Assembly: GCA_922989275.2 (NCBI GenBank)
Contig: OV277859.1
Location: forward strand, 83,138,198 to 83,202,197
Direction of reading: 5' to 3'
Origin: Gari tellinella
Lineage: Eukaryota; Mollusca; Bivalvia; Cardiida; Psammobiidae
Length of the DNA stretch: 64,000 nucleotides
Made by a program: the position numbers and the translations under genes. Positions 1 through 11,915 of the stretch are shown piece by piece. The notes beneath the pieces were generated by a model that worked only from the letters and a program-made list of their open reading frames with translations, had not been told where the DNA came from and searched no databases. The first letter of the stretch is position 1; each line of letters begins with the position of its first letter.

Positions 1-124
1 GTGTGATAGTCTAACTGACTGATGGATCGACCGTCGAAGGTAATTGCGGTTGCACACGGTGATGTTGACTCCGGCTGTATCACGGGATACTAAGCCGTGT
101 GGTAAGGTTTATGGCAGACGCTCT

Positions 125-297
125 ATTTTCGGTTTGTTATGATTTTAAATCGCCCTTTTTGGTGATTTAGGTCCGTCTTCATCATTTCATAGATCAGTTT
201 GGCCCATTAGAATGTTCAAACATTATTATTAACCGTTATTGTATTTCAGACATTATGAAAAGGTCTGAAAACACAATGGGACTTTAAAAATCTTGTT
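125..297 (-). repeat. Inverted copy of the repeat at 5748
   Basis: The reverse complement matches 5748-5908 at high identity with small indels, from TTAAAGTCCCATTG to CATAACAAACCGAAA. No coding potential; family unknown. Confidence 0.8.
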
Positions 298-729
298 TTT
301 GAGTCGTTACGTTTTCAAACATTGGATAGAGATGCATTTAATTAAAAGCGAATTTTATTCCTCTTAATTACATGTATCCCCTTTTCCTTCCAAATCGCAC
401 CCTGACACTATACTTGCAAACGGTTTTGATCCAGATCAAACTCGACGTCTGATATTGTTCAGACTGTTGGTCGTTCCCGTTGACGTGACTTTAGTTATAA
501 ATACATTAATTACGAAATTCTAAGAATAACCGCACAACAATTTTGGAGCAGGCGATACTAAAGGTCGGCATAGGACAAACTGCTTCATGGTGCAAATTAA
601 GTAGGCCGCACGCAAGTAATACATGTAACCTTCAATCGATGTAAAATAAACAAAACAACAACAACACGGCGGTCGTAAACAGTTTTGATTTAGAGCTGGG
701 ACCAAATAAAAGCCCGCCAGATGAGGATT
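298..729. other. Unassigned AT-rich DNA
   Basis: No ORF with coding character, no splice-bounded exon and no recognised repeat seen. Confidence 0.5.
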
Positions 730-982
730 TACAGTGGAGAAAACGTTATTCTTTCCCGTTTAAACGCAAACGAAAGGCAAATGCAAATCGCTACAATGTA
801 CATGTAGGAAGTAACCATTTTGTGACAATTCTAATTATTGCTTTTCATGTGAGTGGCAAACAGCTTGGAGCCTGATCAGATGCCGGGTCACCCGGCGTCT
901 GATCTGGCTCCAAACTGTTTGCAATGGAACTAACAGTTTTAGCGTAAACGTGTTTATTGGGAAATAATAACGCTGTCTAAAC
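730..982 (+). mobile_element. Family A MITE
   Basis: Left end TACAGTGGAGAAAACG and central palindrome (868-932) are intact; the right end is eroded. Confidence 0.85.
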
Positions 983-1012
983 AGACGAAAGTGATCGAAG
1001 CAGAAATTAATG

Positions 1013-1205
1013 TACAGTAAAACCTCTCTAAAATGACCGCTAGATGTTGTTAATTAGTTCGCTGTTTCGGATAGGTGACTGATTAAAGCACGATGACTGT
1101 TAAGCCGAAAGCTACTTTCGTTTTGCTTTAAGCTGATACCTTTCCTTAAATCTAATATATTTTTCCTACTTTAATTAGTCGTAATATAAAAAGGCGTATA
1201 CTGTA
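1013..1205 (+). mobile_element. Family G MITE
   Basis: TACAGTAAAACCTCTC at the left and ACTGTA at the right, TA-flanked. The internal hairpin (GCCGAAAGCTACTTTCG) is degenerate. Confidence 0.6.
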
Positions 1206-1567
1206 TCCTTAAATAAGCCTTAAAACACAAATTTATATAAATCATCCGCTCCGCATTTGAAAGAATTGATCTCAATACCTGTTCTGCTTTTCTAAGATTT
1301 ACTTCTTGCATTTGACATATAAAGTATCGTCTCATCAATCAACCGACGGCAAGTTTTTTTTTAATTTGGCCATGGTCTGCATTGTTTGCCGATCAAAGTT
1401 TCAAGGCAATGCATGCCAGCAATGGCAACGTGTTTGTGAAATCGCCCAGAATTCATTTCTAAAGCATATCCCTTTCAAATCTATAATACCGCCTACTTGA
1501 GAACTAAAGCCTGCGTTTTCTCTTCAAATCTGTTGCCACAATTTAGTTCTAAATAAAATATCGACGC

Positions 1568-1648
1568 GAGTGTCAAACAGTTTGGATATTGATCAGACGC
1601 CGCGTTATCGCGGCGTCTGATCAGCATCCAAACTGTTTTGCAAACGCC
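1568..1648. repeat. Palindrome unit (GCCGCGTTATCGCGGC core)
   Basis: Arms GTTTGGATATTGATCAGACG and CGTCTGATCAGCATCCAAAC. It is not inside a recognisable family end. Confidence 0.8.
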
Positions 1649-1649
1649 C

Positions 1650-2255
1650 AGCAATTCTCTCATAGCACGAAGAGGGTTAATTATATTAGTGATCGCGTGC
1701 AGCATGTTTCAATATGATTGTTTTCGGAAAGGGATCGGGCGATGTAGGATAATATCAGGAATATATTTGTACTGGGCGTCATCCGAATCAAATTAAAAGT
1801 CTTAATTGTAATTACATGCATTACTGGATGCTTTTACTAGGTCAGATCCGTTTTCTCCGTGAAGAAGGCAGAAATATTTGTTTCTGTCATCAATTGCACA
1901 TGTGTTTAACCCAATATCGTAATAATGTGTTACATGTATCGGGGTTTAAGACAGGCGACTGCTATCTATAAGCGGCGCAAAGTAAAACAGGAACACAATG
2001 TAGTACTGTATCTAAAACAATCTAATGCATGTATATATATACATTGCATTGTATGTACATGTATATGGTAAATCCATTTAATACTCCCCTTTGCATAATA
2101 TTCACAAATTCCGCTAGATGAGCACTAGAAGTGAATAGTTTAAACATATTTTATTCCCTCATATATACATGGAATTGGGGGTTGGGTCACAAGTTATACA
2201 AGTGAATATTCGATAATGCTGTTGAATACAGATGCCAGTTAAAGCAAGATGAAAG
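1650..2255. other. Unassigned AT-rich DNA
   Basis: Only short ACATGTATAT-type simple sequence near 2030-2065. No gene seen. Confidence 0.5.
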
Positions 2256-2345
2256 TAGTCCGGCGTCTGATCAGGCACCAAATTGTTTGCCACTCAGATT
2301 AAACACACACGTCCATTATTTTCAATAACAACATTTTTCTATATT
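2256..2345 (-). mobile_element. Family A fragment
   Basis: Half palindrome GGCGTCTGATCAGGCACC followed by TTTGCCACTCAGATTAAA, the normal interior of an inverted A copy. Ends lost. Confidence 0.5.
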
Positions 2346-2441
2346 TACGTCATGTAATTGGTACCAACACCTTGCGTAACGTCTTTCAATTTAGAAAGAA
2401 ACGGCAAACATTCACGTCTTCTCCCCTATACTATGCATAGT

Positions 2442-2691
2442 TTAACCCTTTCACTCTCAATGACGCTTAAAAGCGCGTTTGCAAACATTTGGGATCCTAA
2501 TCAGACGCCGCGCCACGCGGCGTCTGATTAGGAACCAAACTGTATGACACTGTATGACACTCGTTACTTCAGTCTTATTGCCTTATTTTTTAACTTTGAA
2601 ACGACATTGCAGATAACAAAATTGAAGCAGACGACATTGAAACGGTGAAGGGGTAAAGATCTCATGAAATATTTTGCAGTAAAAGGGTTAA
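2442..2691 (+). mobile_element. Family C MITE
   Basis: TTAACCCTTTCACTCTCAAT at the left and AAAGGGTTAA at the right; palindrome at 2480-2545. A small duplication (CTGTATGACA twice) follows the palindrome. Confidence 0.85.
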
Positions 2692-3181
2692 GCGTTAACA
2701 TACAAACTGTACAAGCACTTGAAATAAATGTTCCTCGCTATGTGTGCCAGTGATTTAATGTGACGGATCAAACAGATTTGTTATTCTTTACAATATGCAA
2801 CTGTAAAATCGCCAAGGTTTTGAAAACAGATTGGATTCCTTATATCAGAGGCATGCATCTGCGTAGTCATAATACAAACTTACACATATCAAAATGATTA
2901 CTAGAAAAACTCTAACCACTGGAAATATATAATTCTAAGAGAAAGTATAGTAAGTGACATGTGTAGTAATCGACATAAACACATTCGATGCCACTATAAT
3001 CATTTTCTTCTGCAAGACAATTTACGTCTGCAATTAATTTTTCAAATTAAGATTTTGAATTTTTTTAAAGAAAAAAATACAACCCCAAACACCATCGATA
3101 CGAATGTCAAACAGTCTGGGGTCTGATCAGACCATATGTGTTAAGCAGACTTACGTAGATTTGATCTATTTTACTACACCA

Positions 3182-3422
3182 GGGGACCCGTTTCATTAAA
3201 CATCGTACGACAAATGTTGTTGTATGTCGGATTATAAAAGTCTCAATTATTATTTATTTCTCCTTCTACATGTAATCCTGTCTTGTGAAATCTTTTTGGA
3301 ATCGTCTTGAAAAGACGATTCCAAAGAGATGTCACAAGACAGGGTTATATAGAGAAATCAGAATTTAAATGTTGTTTGAATTACGGCCGTTTTTGGCGTA
3401 CGAAGTTTTATGAAACGGGACC
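3182..3422. mobile_element. Family F foldback element
   Basis: Terminal inverted repeat GACCCGTTTCAT... with CGTACGACAAATGTTGT. Central hairpin GGAATCGTCTTGAAAAGACG. Two more copies in the window. Confidence 0.85.
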
Positions 3423-3990
3423 AAGAAACGTCGTAAGTCGCGATTTTTGACACTCTCTTACGTTTGAAAATGGAAACCGTTGCTTTGAACTGCCTCTTCT
3501 GATACATGTTTTTTGGATCAGCTAAAGTAGGCAGTTGCTTAAATCAAAATGAAAGAAAACCAGAAATCGGTGAAAGAAACTTTCTGTTTAACTTTCATGC
3601 TGTTTTAACTTAATAATAGAATGCACTTTTGCAAATTCGAAATAGCATCTAGGATATTTCTCCTTAATTTTCTCCCAGCGTAACATGTAAGAGAACACAA
3701 TTTTGTGAAACAACCTGTGAATGCTCAATTGATTGCTAGTAATAGCGAGGATATATATAGCATATTTTGAAATAACAAAGACGTCAGAATGAAAGCAGAC
3801 AATAGTAAAATAAAACTTGTCTATGTCTATGTCTAGTTGCGTGCCCATATATGATACTTTATATTTCTCCGCTCCTTCCATGCCTGCCTCTGGAATAAAA
3901 AAGGCCCTCATTTAATATGACAACTGAGAGGAATACAAGACAACATTCTGATTTATACTTCAATCCATTTTACTGCTTTCACCTGACTGC
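3423..3990. other. Unassigned AT-rich DNA
   Basis: A 107-codon minus-strand ORF (3588-3911) has no domain or splice support. Nothing else seen. Confidence 0.5.
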
Positions 3991-3997
3991 ACTTACT

Positions 3998-4064
3998 TTT
4001 GCAAACATTTTGGATCCTGATTAGACGCTGGTATCTGATCAGGATCAAAACTGTTTGCCACTCA
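3998..4064. repeat. Decayed palindrome unit
   Basis: GCAAACATTTTGGATCCTGA and ATCAGGATCAAAACTGTTTG with a damaged core. Confidence 0.6.
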
Positions 4065-4104
4065 TATCGAAGTGTTTTTTCTGTTAGGCATATTTAGTTA
4101 TTGT

Positions 4105-4324
4105 GAGATTTTTACCCCTTCACCGCTTTATTGTCGTCTGCATCAGTATTGTTGTCATCAAGACTCGTTTCAAAGTTAAATTTAAGGTTGTATTACTTAA
4201 CAAATATCGATAAGAGTATCAAACAGTTTGGGTTCTGATCAGACGCCGCGTTACGCGGCGTCTGATCAGGACCCAAACTGTTTGCAAACGCGCTTTAAAG
4301 CGGCATTGAGAGTGAAAGGCTTAA
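4105..4324 (-). mobile_element. Family C MITE, inverted
   Basis: Carries TTTTACCCCTTCACCGC, two GTCGTCTGC-like motifs, a perfect palindrome (4220-4287) and GCGCTTTAAAGCGGCATTGA. Confidence 0.8.
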
Positions 4325-4955
4325 TACAGTTTTGACTGTAAGGCGGCATCATTATCTCCTGCGAAGAACCACGGTCCTCGTTCGGGGAGGAGATTCCACA
4401 TGATATAAATTTTGTTTGTTGGCACGCCAAATTCTCCAGATACGAAAAAGAAGTTCAATTTAAGCTAATTTATAAAACACTTGGCATCTATGAACAAGTT
4501 TATTTCCGACAGTTTTGTATCAGGTCTGTAACAAGAAGGGATCCATCATTATTTAACTCTCAGTGTGTCTTCCAGTTACATTGAACAGACATCGCCTAAT
4601 TTCAATTACGACATTCTCATACATTATAGACATTTTACTTTTAATTGTTGTTCTGCCAAATAAAAACCCTTTTTAAAAATGCCCCCACCCGCATGCAAAT
4701 ACCTTGATCAAACGCAAGAACAAGACAGAAATACTAATTACATTTGTAACAAACGAATATAACAAAAGAAATATGCTTACATGTACAATAGGGAAACTAC
4801 TAAATGGAACAAGATGCACTATCAGTGGTATAAAATGATGAAACTTACATTTTAATGAGACGATTTTATTCTTTCATCTTCCGAAATATCGTCTGCTGTG
4901 AATAGTCGTTTGCAAATTTTGGTAAAATTTAGATTTATGTATTTATGAACTGAAG
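4325..4955. other. Unassigned AT-rich DNA
   Basis: No gene or repeat recognised. Confidence 0.5.
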
Positions 4956-4961
4956 AAATTT

Positions 4962-5137
4962 GAAATGTGCCATGTATTATCGTCTGCGTTCATAGTGCCG
5001 TCTGCAATATTTTGTCAAGTCAGATTTAGAGCATTTTTGACAGAAGAAGTATCGATACGAGTGTCAAACAGTTTGGATCCAGATGAGAACCGGAGCTACT
5101 CGGCGTCTCATCTGGATCCAAACTCTTTGCAATATAT
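4962..5137. mobile_element. K unit: CGTCTGC motifs plus palindrome
   Basis: ATCGTCTGC and GCCGTCTGC precede a palindrome whose arms read GGATCCAGATGAGA and TCTCATCTGGATCC, an AGATGAG/CTCATCT variant of the usual arms. Confidence 0.7.
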
Positions 5138-5456
5138 AGGTACATGTATTTCAAATTAGCCCGCAGCGTGCAGAGAGTTATGCCCAACAAAACCAAAATG
5201 CAATTCTTTCGTTTTGCATTAAGCTGTTCAAACCTGTCTTATAGGAACATCGTCTGTGTGTTATTTAACAGAGGTTTTACTGTAGAATCCGAAGTAGGTG
5301 TCCAGCTGCAACCGTTTGAAATCGTTTGACTTATAGAGCATGTACGTGTTAATGTAGGGGTTAGGGAGATCAAACCGGGGAAAACATTATTAAAAAAAAA
5401 GTTTCAAGGAGTACATTTGCCTTGAATGGCGAAATAAATGATAGAGTGATAATTAA

Positions 5457-5640
5457 CCCATTCAACGCAATGGCGTCACCCACTTGAACCCTTTCAACCC
5501 TACAGCACTCTGTAGAGATTACTGATTACATATGCAAATCGTGTTGACCCTAATCAGAGGGCTCCTATAGGAGCCCTCTGATCAGGGTCTACACTGTTTG
5601 ATATTTGTAATATAAAAAATGCAACAGAAGACTGGTTGAA
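5457..5640. mobile_element. Family D decayed copy
   Basis: Hairpin CAGAGGGCTCC / GGAGCCCTCTG at 5544-5583 is intact; the ends are eroded. Confidence 0.6.
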
Positions 5641-5747
5641 AATTTAAGTTTTAAGTTCAAGATTTAAGATTTTGAAATACCCCCTTATCTGGAGCTCTGT
5701 TTGCAATCCTCAAATGTAAAGCGTTCATAATTAGCCCAGTCCAGTTG

Positions 5748-5908
5748 TTAAAGTCCCATTGTGTTTTCAGACCTTTTTTTAATGTCCGAAATACAATAAC
5801 GGTTAATAATAATGTTTCAACCTTCTTATGGGCCAAACTGATCTATGAAATGTTAAAGACAGACCTAATTCATCAAAAGTGGCAGTTTAAAACCATAACA
5901 AACCGAAA
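5748..5908 (+). repeat. Dispersed repeat, partner of 125-297
   Basis: Similarity to the first copy stops within a few bases of the tRNA-like inverted arm that begins at 5913, so this is a separate unit. Confidence 0.8.
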
Positions 5909-6047
5909 GTATAGTCAAACAACTAGGTCTGACGTGTCACGGGGTCGCCGAGTCCATTTTTAAGGGAGATCAGCATTTCGGATATCCTCGTCTCATTCTT
6001 TTAAAAAACAAGGTTGAGTTATAGGTATAAACAATGAGCGGATTAGT

Positions 6048-6142
6048 TATCAGAAATATAGCGTAATGGATAGGTCGTAGGCCCATAATCGAGTATATGA
6101 TCGGGGAAATTTTATTTGGCGTGGGTTCGAAACTCGCATCAA
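6048..6142 (+). ncRNA. tRNA-like pol III promoter region (SINE-type)
   Basis: Box A TAGCGTAATGG (6059), box B GGTTCGAAACTC (6124) and a T run at 6151. No closed acceptor stem, so tRNA-derived rather than a functional tRNA. Confidence 0.6.
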
Positions 6143-6255
6143 CCTAAAACTTTTTTTTTGCTAAAATATATCAAGGATTCTATAATTACTTTATTTCCAA
6201 TTTCATTTCAACCATCATATACTTTCATTGTAATGTAGGTCTATGTAGATGATTA

Positions 6256-6435
6256 TACGGTGAAACATCTCTATACATAAGTCATTGTTGGCCTTTAAGG
6301 CAGGTGACAGCATAATGGGGGAATAATGCATAAGGCAGTCTCCATTACTTTTGTTCTACATTCAGCAGCAGCCTGTCTAAAAAGACCACTTTAATAGTCC
6401 TTAATGAGTGGTCGATTCCTATGTGTTTCACCGTA
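6256..6435. mobile_element. Family G-like element
   Basis: ACGGTGAAACATCTCTATA at the left and TGTGTTTCACCGT at the right form inverted ends; a degenerate hairpin lies between. Confidence 0.5.
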
Positions 6436-6484
6436 ATTAAGGCTCCAGACAAGGAGAGTATTTCAAAAAGTAAAATCTTCATGT

Positions 6485-6625
6485 CTCCTTCAAACCCCAT
6501 AGTGTGACTACTAATCAAAAGCTTCTCGCAGAGACCATTCTAATTAGTACACGCAATAAAACCATAAGGTTTAGTGCAGACATGAGGAAAATGTTCGAAA
6601 ACTTGTGTCTATTCCCCCTTATATG
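6485..6625. mobile_element. Family L decayed copy
   Basis: Shares the hairpin in degenerate form (TCTCGCAGAGACCATTCTAATTAGTA) and the CCCCCTTATATGGAGCCCAGT end. Confidence 0.55.
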
Positions 6626-6880
6626 GAGCCCAGTAAACAGATCATGCTTGTAACTGATTACATTTCAATATTATAGAAGCCTATATGTATATACATGTAC
6701 ATGTATGTATTTTATCATCGATTAATTGTTTAAAATATGACTAATATCGGACTCGAACTGAAACAAAGCAACCCTTCACCAACACTGGCGAACGTGTTTA
6801 TAAATGGTCAGCTTCTATTATACAGTATGGAATAGAATATAATGCTTTACTATTCATGCAAGATTTAAATAAAAAAAGTG

Positions 6881-6975
6881 TAAGGTCGACGTGGGATTCG
6901 AACCCACGCTTACTAAAAATACTGCTATTTGCCTTTGCATACCTAACCTTTGCCTACTGCGCTAAACTGCTCACA
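6881..6975 (-). ncRNA. tRNA-like pol III promoter region, inverted partner
   Basis: On the minus strand, box A TTAGCGCAGTAGG (6952-6964) and a perfect box B GGTTCGAATCC with a closed T arm (CGTGGG / CCCACG). The acceptor stem does not pair at the 5' side. A T run follows. Confidence 0.7.
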
Positions 6976-7287
6976 ATAATTCCGCCTTCATTATTTCACC
7001 TCATATACGAAACTCGGCTGTTTAAAATATGGTCCGAGAACATGCGGAATGCTGTGTTACCTAAAAATTGGACTCGGCTGACCTTTGACACGTCAGACCT
7101 AGTTGTTTGACTGTTTGAATCTCGAACAGACGCCGCGTAACTCGGCGTCTTATCTGGATCCAAACTGTTTGACAATCGTCTTAAGGTTCTTTTAAAACTA
7201 TGAATAAATCTAAACTAAACAAATTTTGCACATGACAATTTCAAAGCAGACGTCTGTGCAGCAGAATAAGGGTTAACCACTTCATTC

Positions 7288-7485
7288 CTGTGCTCCAGAT
7301 AATCCGAAGTAAACTGAACAAATCCAACAGTTTATCACTCATTTCAGCACCGAATGATATGATGTTACTACTCATTAGAATTGTCTCTTGGAGACGATTC
7401 TAATGAGTAGTGACACCATTGGTTTTAAAGCAGAAATAAAGGTTTAAGTTTTCGAAATACTCCCCTTATCTGGAGCCCTGTATTT
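7288..7485. mobile_element. Family L hairpin element
   Basis: Ends GTGCTCCAGATAA and TTATCTGGAGCCCTG, with a central hairpin ACTACTCATTAGAATTGTCTC / GAGACGATTCTAATGAGTAGT. Probably complete, about 200 bp. Confidence 0.7.
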
Positions 7486-8155
7486 ACAGAGTTGTCCTTC
7501 TTTCCGTTGACAAGGTCAAATTAAATGGTGTTAGCACAAATAAATTAAAAACATAAATAAAAAGCGAATTTCGTAGGTAAAGCCGCTTTTTGTGAAAGAA
7601 TCACGTCCCATGTAGTTCTAATGGGATCCCAAGCAACCGTTTTATGCAGGTTTCCCAAAAGCACAATGCGGCTTTAATGGACCATTAATAAAATATAGAC
7701 TGCCAAATACAAGAAAAACATCATTTTGCAACTTTCTACTTATTTTGGTCGTGCATTACTCTATGAACTAATTATGGCTTATTCATTTATTTTGATGGAT
7801 TCCTAAAACTAGTTATGCTGTATCTCAACTCTGCTTCACTCAGGTTTCTTTGCCTTTGGCATTGTTCCATTGGCTTGTCCAGTATTATATAGTCTTGTCT
7901 GTTTAACGGACTGACGGGTTACATGGACTAGATATTCCAGCGGCAAGAAGCCAGCCACAAGTTTCTTATTGGACGTTTTCCCATCTCAGATAATACCTGC
8001 ACGTACAAAACCCTGACTCATAAATAGTTCAGATCCACATCAGACGCCGAGTATAAAACTGTCGAGCTTCGGTATCTGGAACTCGCTTTAGTAGAACTTA
8101 CCCGTAATTGTATAGTTTTTTGTTGGTTTTTTTGTTGTTGTTTTTTACAAAATTT
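7486..8155. other. Unassigned AT-rich DNA
   Basis: No gene or repeat recognised. Confidence 0.5.
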
Positions 8156-8162
8156 AGATTCG

Positions 8163-8413
8163 TTTAAGTTGAACACTCTCACTGACGTCATAAAGCGCGT
8201 TTGCAAACAGTTTGGTTCCTGATCAGATGCCGCGTATCGCGGCGTCTGATCAGAACCCAAACGGTTGACGCTTGTTTCGAAATTTCGTCAGTCGTAATTA
8301 TTGCCTTAAATCTAACCTTGAAACGGAATTGCAGACAACAGTTTTGAAGCAGACGAAACTATAGCGGTGAAGGGGTGAAAAACTCACGACAAATTTGATC
8401 ATGAAAGGGTTAA
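8163..8413 (+). mobile_element. Family C MITE
   Basis: Palindrome at 8203-8265 with ATCGCG core, GCAGACGA motifs, right end GAAAGGGTTAA. Confidence 0.8.
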
Positions 8414-8627
8414 GTCTAACATATCCATAAGTGATTTAGCCACACTTAAACTTTAAACTACGATTATTCAAACTGTAGCAGTCTTGACTTTCTCCTCTAT
8501 ATCATTACGATGTCCTAGCTTCAAAGAACTGCCGTTTCGTTTAAGGACTATAAACAGTTATGCCAGAGTGTTAGTCTAATGAAGACACGATAACAATACA
8601 TTAAACGTGATATACAGAAGAAAAGAC

Positions 8628-8842
8628 AGTATTCTGTCCCAATAAACGCGTTACTGAAAATCGTATATCTATGCATAAACAGTTTTGAGCCAGATCAGGC
8701 ACCGGATAACCAAACTGTTTGCCACTCAGATTAAAATGAGCGCTCAGCATTTATATATAAAAAGTTATTTTCCATTTTATTCAACTTCGTTTGCGTTTCC
8801 TTTCGTTTAAACGGAAAACAATAACGTTTACTTAACTGTATA
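8628..8842 (-). mobile_element. Family A decayed copy, inverted
   Basis: CCCAATAAACGCG, a damaged palindrome and TCGTTTAAACGG in the order of an inverted A element. Confidence 0.6.
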
Positions 8843-9242
8843 TAGATCCATGAAACATTAATCAAATCTTAACTATCAATAAACATCCTATATAAAACAC
8901 TCCCTCCTCGAATTTTCCCAAGCTTTCCTTACATTTTCTTCGCATAACTGACTTGTAGGTTAATTTATAGGCTATCAAATTACTTAATAAGCTCATCAGT
9001 TGTTTATTGTCACCCATAAAATATAAGATCGTTAGGTTTTAATTAACTCGTTACGATATTTATTGTTGCGGAAAATTCGAGACATTTTGTAATCACATAT
9101 AGAAGACGAACAACAGCGCTTGGATCTCTAAGATGCTCAAAAGATGATAACTTCGTTTGTATTTTATTTGATTCTGCAATAACCAATGATTGCCACAACC
9201 CTTTCCACACACGCGCACGCAAACGTACCCTGTGTCTAGGTT

Positions 9243-9448
9243 AGAAGACATATTGCCACTTAAACCAGGTTGAAAGTAAAGCAGAATGCGCCTTAAGGCT
9301 CATTCTGCTTTATCGTCAGCCTGCCTTAAGCTACCATCTGCTAGAGTATAGTAAATATTTCTCATGATACGTATTCACGACTATATAAATTGGAATTATT
9401 TTCTTCAATGAAGGAATATATTAAAAGCGTAAAATGTGTATCTATGGA
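9243..9448 (+). mobile_element. Family B decayed copy
   Basis: AGCAGAATGCGCCTTAAGGC hairpin followed by the usual B right half (GAATTATTTTCTTCAATGA). Confidence 0.6.
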
Positions 9449-9457
9449 GTACAGGGT

Positions 9458-9694
9458 TACAGTGGAGAAATCGTTATTCTTTCCCGTTTAAACGCAAACG
9501 AAACACAAACGCAGTGCATTAAAATGGGTAAAATGACAGCTTATTGACAATTTTAAACTGAGTGGCAAACAATTTGGAGCCTGATCAGACGCCGGGTTAC
9601 CCGGCGTCTGATCTGGCTTCCAACTGTTTGCAATGGGAATAATAGTTTTAGCGTAAACGTGTTTATTGGAAAGAATAACGTTGTCTCTACTGTA
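9458..9694 (+). mobile_element. Family A MITE
   Basis: Both ends TACAGTGGAGAAA and CTCTACTGTA; perfect GCCGGGTTACCCGGC core. Confidence 0.9.
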
Positions 9695-10176
9695 ATGACT
9701 ATGAGAAGTTCTGAAGTGTAATTTCCTCTGCTTTTTTCGAAACAAATTGGTCTATGGCGTTTTCCAGAGAATCCTGAACATGTTCCAAACTGTCGACGAT
9801 GGCGGTACGTGAACACAAACTATGACCAAGATCCGGTAATATGAATCATGCATCAATGTCAAAATTGAGCAAGAGCATTCTTAGATACGTCATTCGTGTA
9901 TAAAATGACCATACATACAAGCTTGTCTGACTCTGTGTCTCTCAAATAACCTTCAGAAATGTCAAAATAGCATTTCGTTTGTACATTGTCAATTTTGCGT
10001 TGGCGTTTACTTCGTTTAACACATTGAACCATATATACGATTATACTAATCCTTTACATACAATACATCTATAAGGAGTACATTTGTCATATGTAAATAA
10101 TATTGACCCAGATCTGAGGGCTCCTAAAATGCACTCTGATGTCTGCAGTGATTGCCGTTTGCAAGACTAAATACTC

Positions 10177-10428
10177 TTAGCCCTTTCCCCAATAGAAGCG
10201 CCTTTTAGCGGATATGATTTATTCATCCGCTGAAGAAAATAGTTCCAATTTAATCAGTAGTGAATATGTATTATAGGGAATATTTTCTATATTATAGCAC
10301 ATGCTATCTTAAAGCAGGCTGGAAGTAAAGCAGAATGCGCCCTAAGGCGCATTCTGCTTTACTTTCAACCTGCGTTAAGTAGTCACCTATCTTAAGTACT
10401 AGACATAGGCTATCAGGTAAAGGGTTAA
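10177..10428 (-). mobile_element. Family B MITE, inverted
   Basis: Complete copy ending GGTAAAGGGTTAA; hairpin GCAGAATGCGCCCTAAGGCG intact. Confidence 0.85.
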
Positions 10429-10529
10429 ATGAACTAGACTCAATTGGAAACTTTAATTGTCAATTAAAACTATCATGGGTGACTGAGTTAAACGGAGAGG
10501 AATAAGAAGGGTTTCTTTACTGATATCCC

Positions 10530-10752
10530 TCTCATTGTCAAAATTGTCGTGAGGATTTTACACCTACACCGCCATATTGTCGTCTGTTTTAATATTGTTG
10601 TCTGCAATATCGTTTCAAAGTTAGATTTAAGGCAATAATTATGACTGACGAAATTTCGAACGAGTGTCGAACAGTTTGGATCCTGACCACGGCGTCTGAT
10701 CAGGATTCAAACTGTTTGTAAACGCGCCTTTTGGCGTCATTGAGAGTGAAAG
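10530..10752 (-). mobile_element. Family C MITE, inverted
   Basis: TTTTACACCTACACCGCC and GTCGTCTG at the left, half-deleted palindrome at 10665-10722, CATTGAGAGTGAAAGG at the right. Confidence 0.75.
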
Positions 10753-11850
10753 GTATATTGCGACCCAGTGCTGTAGTATTGAGCCATAATAGTCTGCAAC
10801 CTACAAATGTAAGGCACGTCATGGAATGCACAATTTAATCATATTATTGCAATATCCGGAAATATAAAATTCAATTATTTTAAGGATATCGATTTGATGA
10901 AACCTGCACTGTTTTGTACTGCAAGTACAATAAAATCCCACTAGGTAGAACACTCAAAAAGAGATATCCAACATGTTCAAGCTTAAAACCAGGTGAAATT
11001 AAAACAGAAAGCTCCTTTAGATGTTTTCTTCTTTATTTTTTATCTAGGTTTAGGCGGCCGCCTATCATAAACCTCGAAATACAGTCAGCGTTTCTAGTTG
11101 TCAGTCGCAATTGTGAGAGCTTATACATGTGTAGTATGGACTGATCAAATTGGTTGTCTAACGTATACCGCAAGAGACTACTTTCTTATCGATAGCTATA
11201 ATTTCATGTGGAGGCATAAAAAAGATTCTTAACGTTGATGAAATTATCAAACCCTTTGCCTGTTACAGCCACGGTGAGTTGAATGTTTTGGAAAATTGAA
11301 GCAAATTAAATGTTTATTGACTGAAGAAACACGAAGCAAGACAATTTAGGAACACATTTTAGTATACTACATGTACATGTATATTCAAACATTCTTGGTG
11401 TATTTTCGCGTTTTTTAAAAAGATTTTCAAGTATGGGTACTACATGAAGTTATATATTAGTAAAGTGATTTTGTATTTTATCCCGATTTCACTATTATAA
11501 AACTAAAACTGCAAATATTAAGTAAAAAGTTCGCGATTCTTATTTTTGCGCGAAACACAAAATTTATATTCGCGGAAATAAATACGTTTAATCTGATATT
11601 GCGAGCTCGGTATAGAAAACGTTTTGTTGTTGGTAATGCAAGAAGCCTGAAGCTATAATAAAACTAATTTAAATTCTAAACCCCGATAATAAGCATTCCG
11701 TGCATCAAAGGTACAGCACGGTCTTACGTAAATTGTTAAACATGCTATATTGATAACTTAACATGGGATCATATTTATAAATACATTTACAATTGCTGAA
11801 AATGCTGCTTGCAAAAATCTGTCAATACATTTCTTTCCCCATAAATACAT
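10753..11850. other. Unassigned AT-rich DNA
   Basis: A short ORF (10914-11144) has no support. No recognised element. Confidence 0.5.
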
Positions 11851-11859
11851 AGACAAACA

Positions 11860-11915
11860 ATGTAGACCCAGATGAGGTACCGCGTTTCGCAGCGTCTCAT
11901 CTGGATCTGTAATGT
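11860..11915. repeat. Decayed palindrome unit
   Basis: TAGACCCAGATGAGGTACCG and CAGCGTCTCATCTGGATCTG pair imperfectly. Confidence 0.6.

Larger units (their letters stand above)
5913..7112. mobile_element. Element bounded by inverted tRNA-like arms
   Basis: AGTCAAACAACTAGGTCTGA at 5913 recurs inverted at 7112. Similarity continues inward through GCCGAGTCCA to a tRNA-like region in each arm. The outer edge to box A is about 141 bp in both. Either one composite inverted element or two head-out SINE copies. Confidence 0.65.

Noticed and set aside
6881..6975. Functional tRNA gene
   Set aside because: T arm and box A are good but the acceptor stem does not close and no clear anticodon stem is seen.
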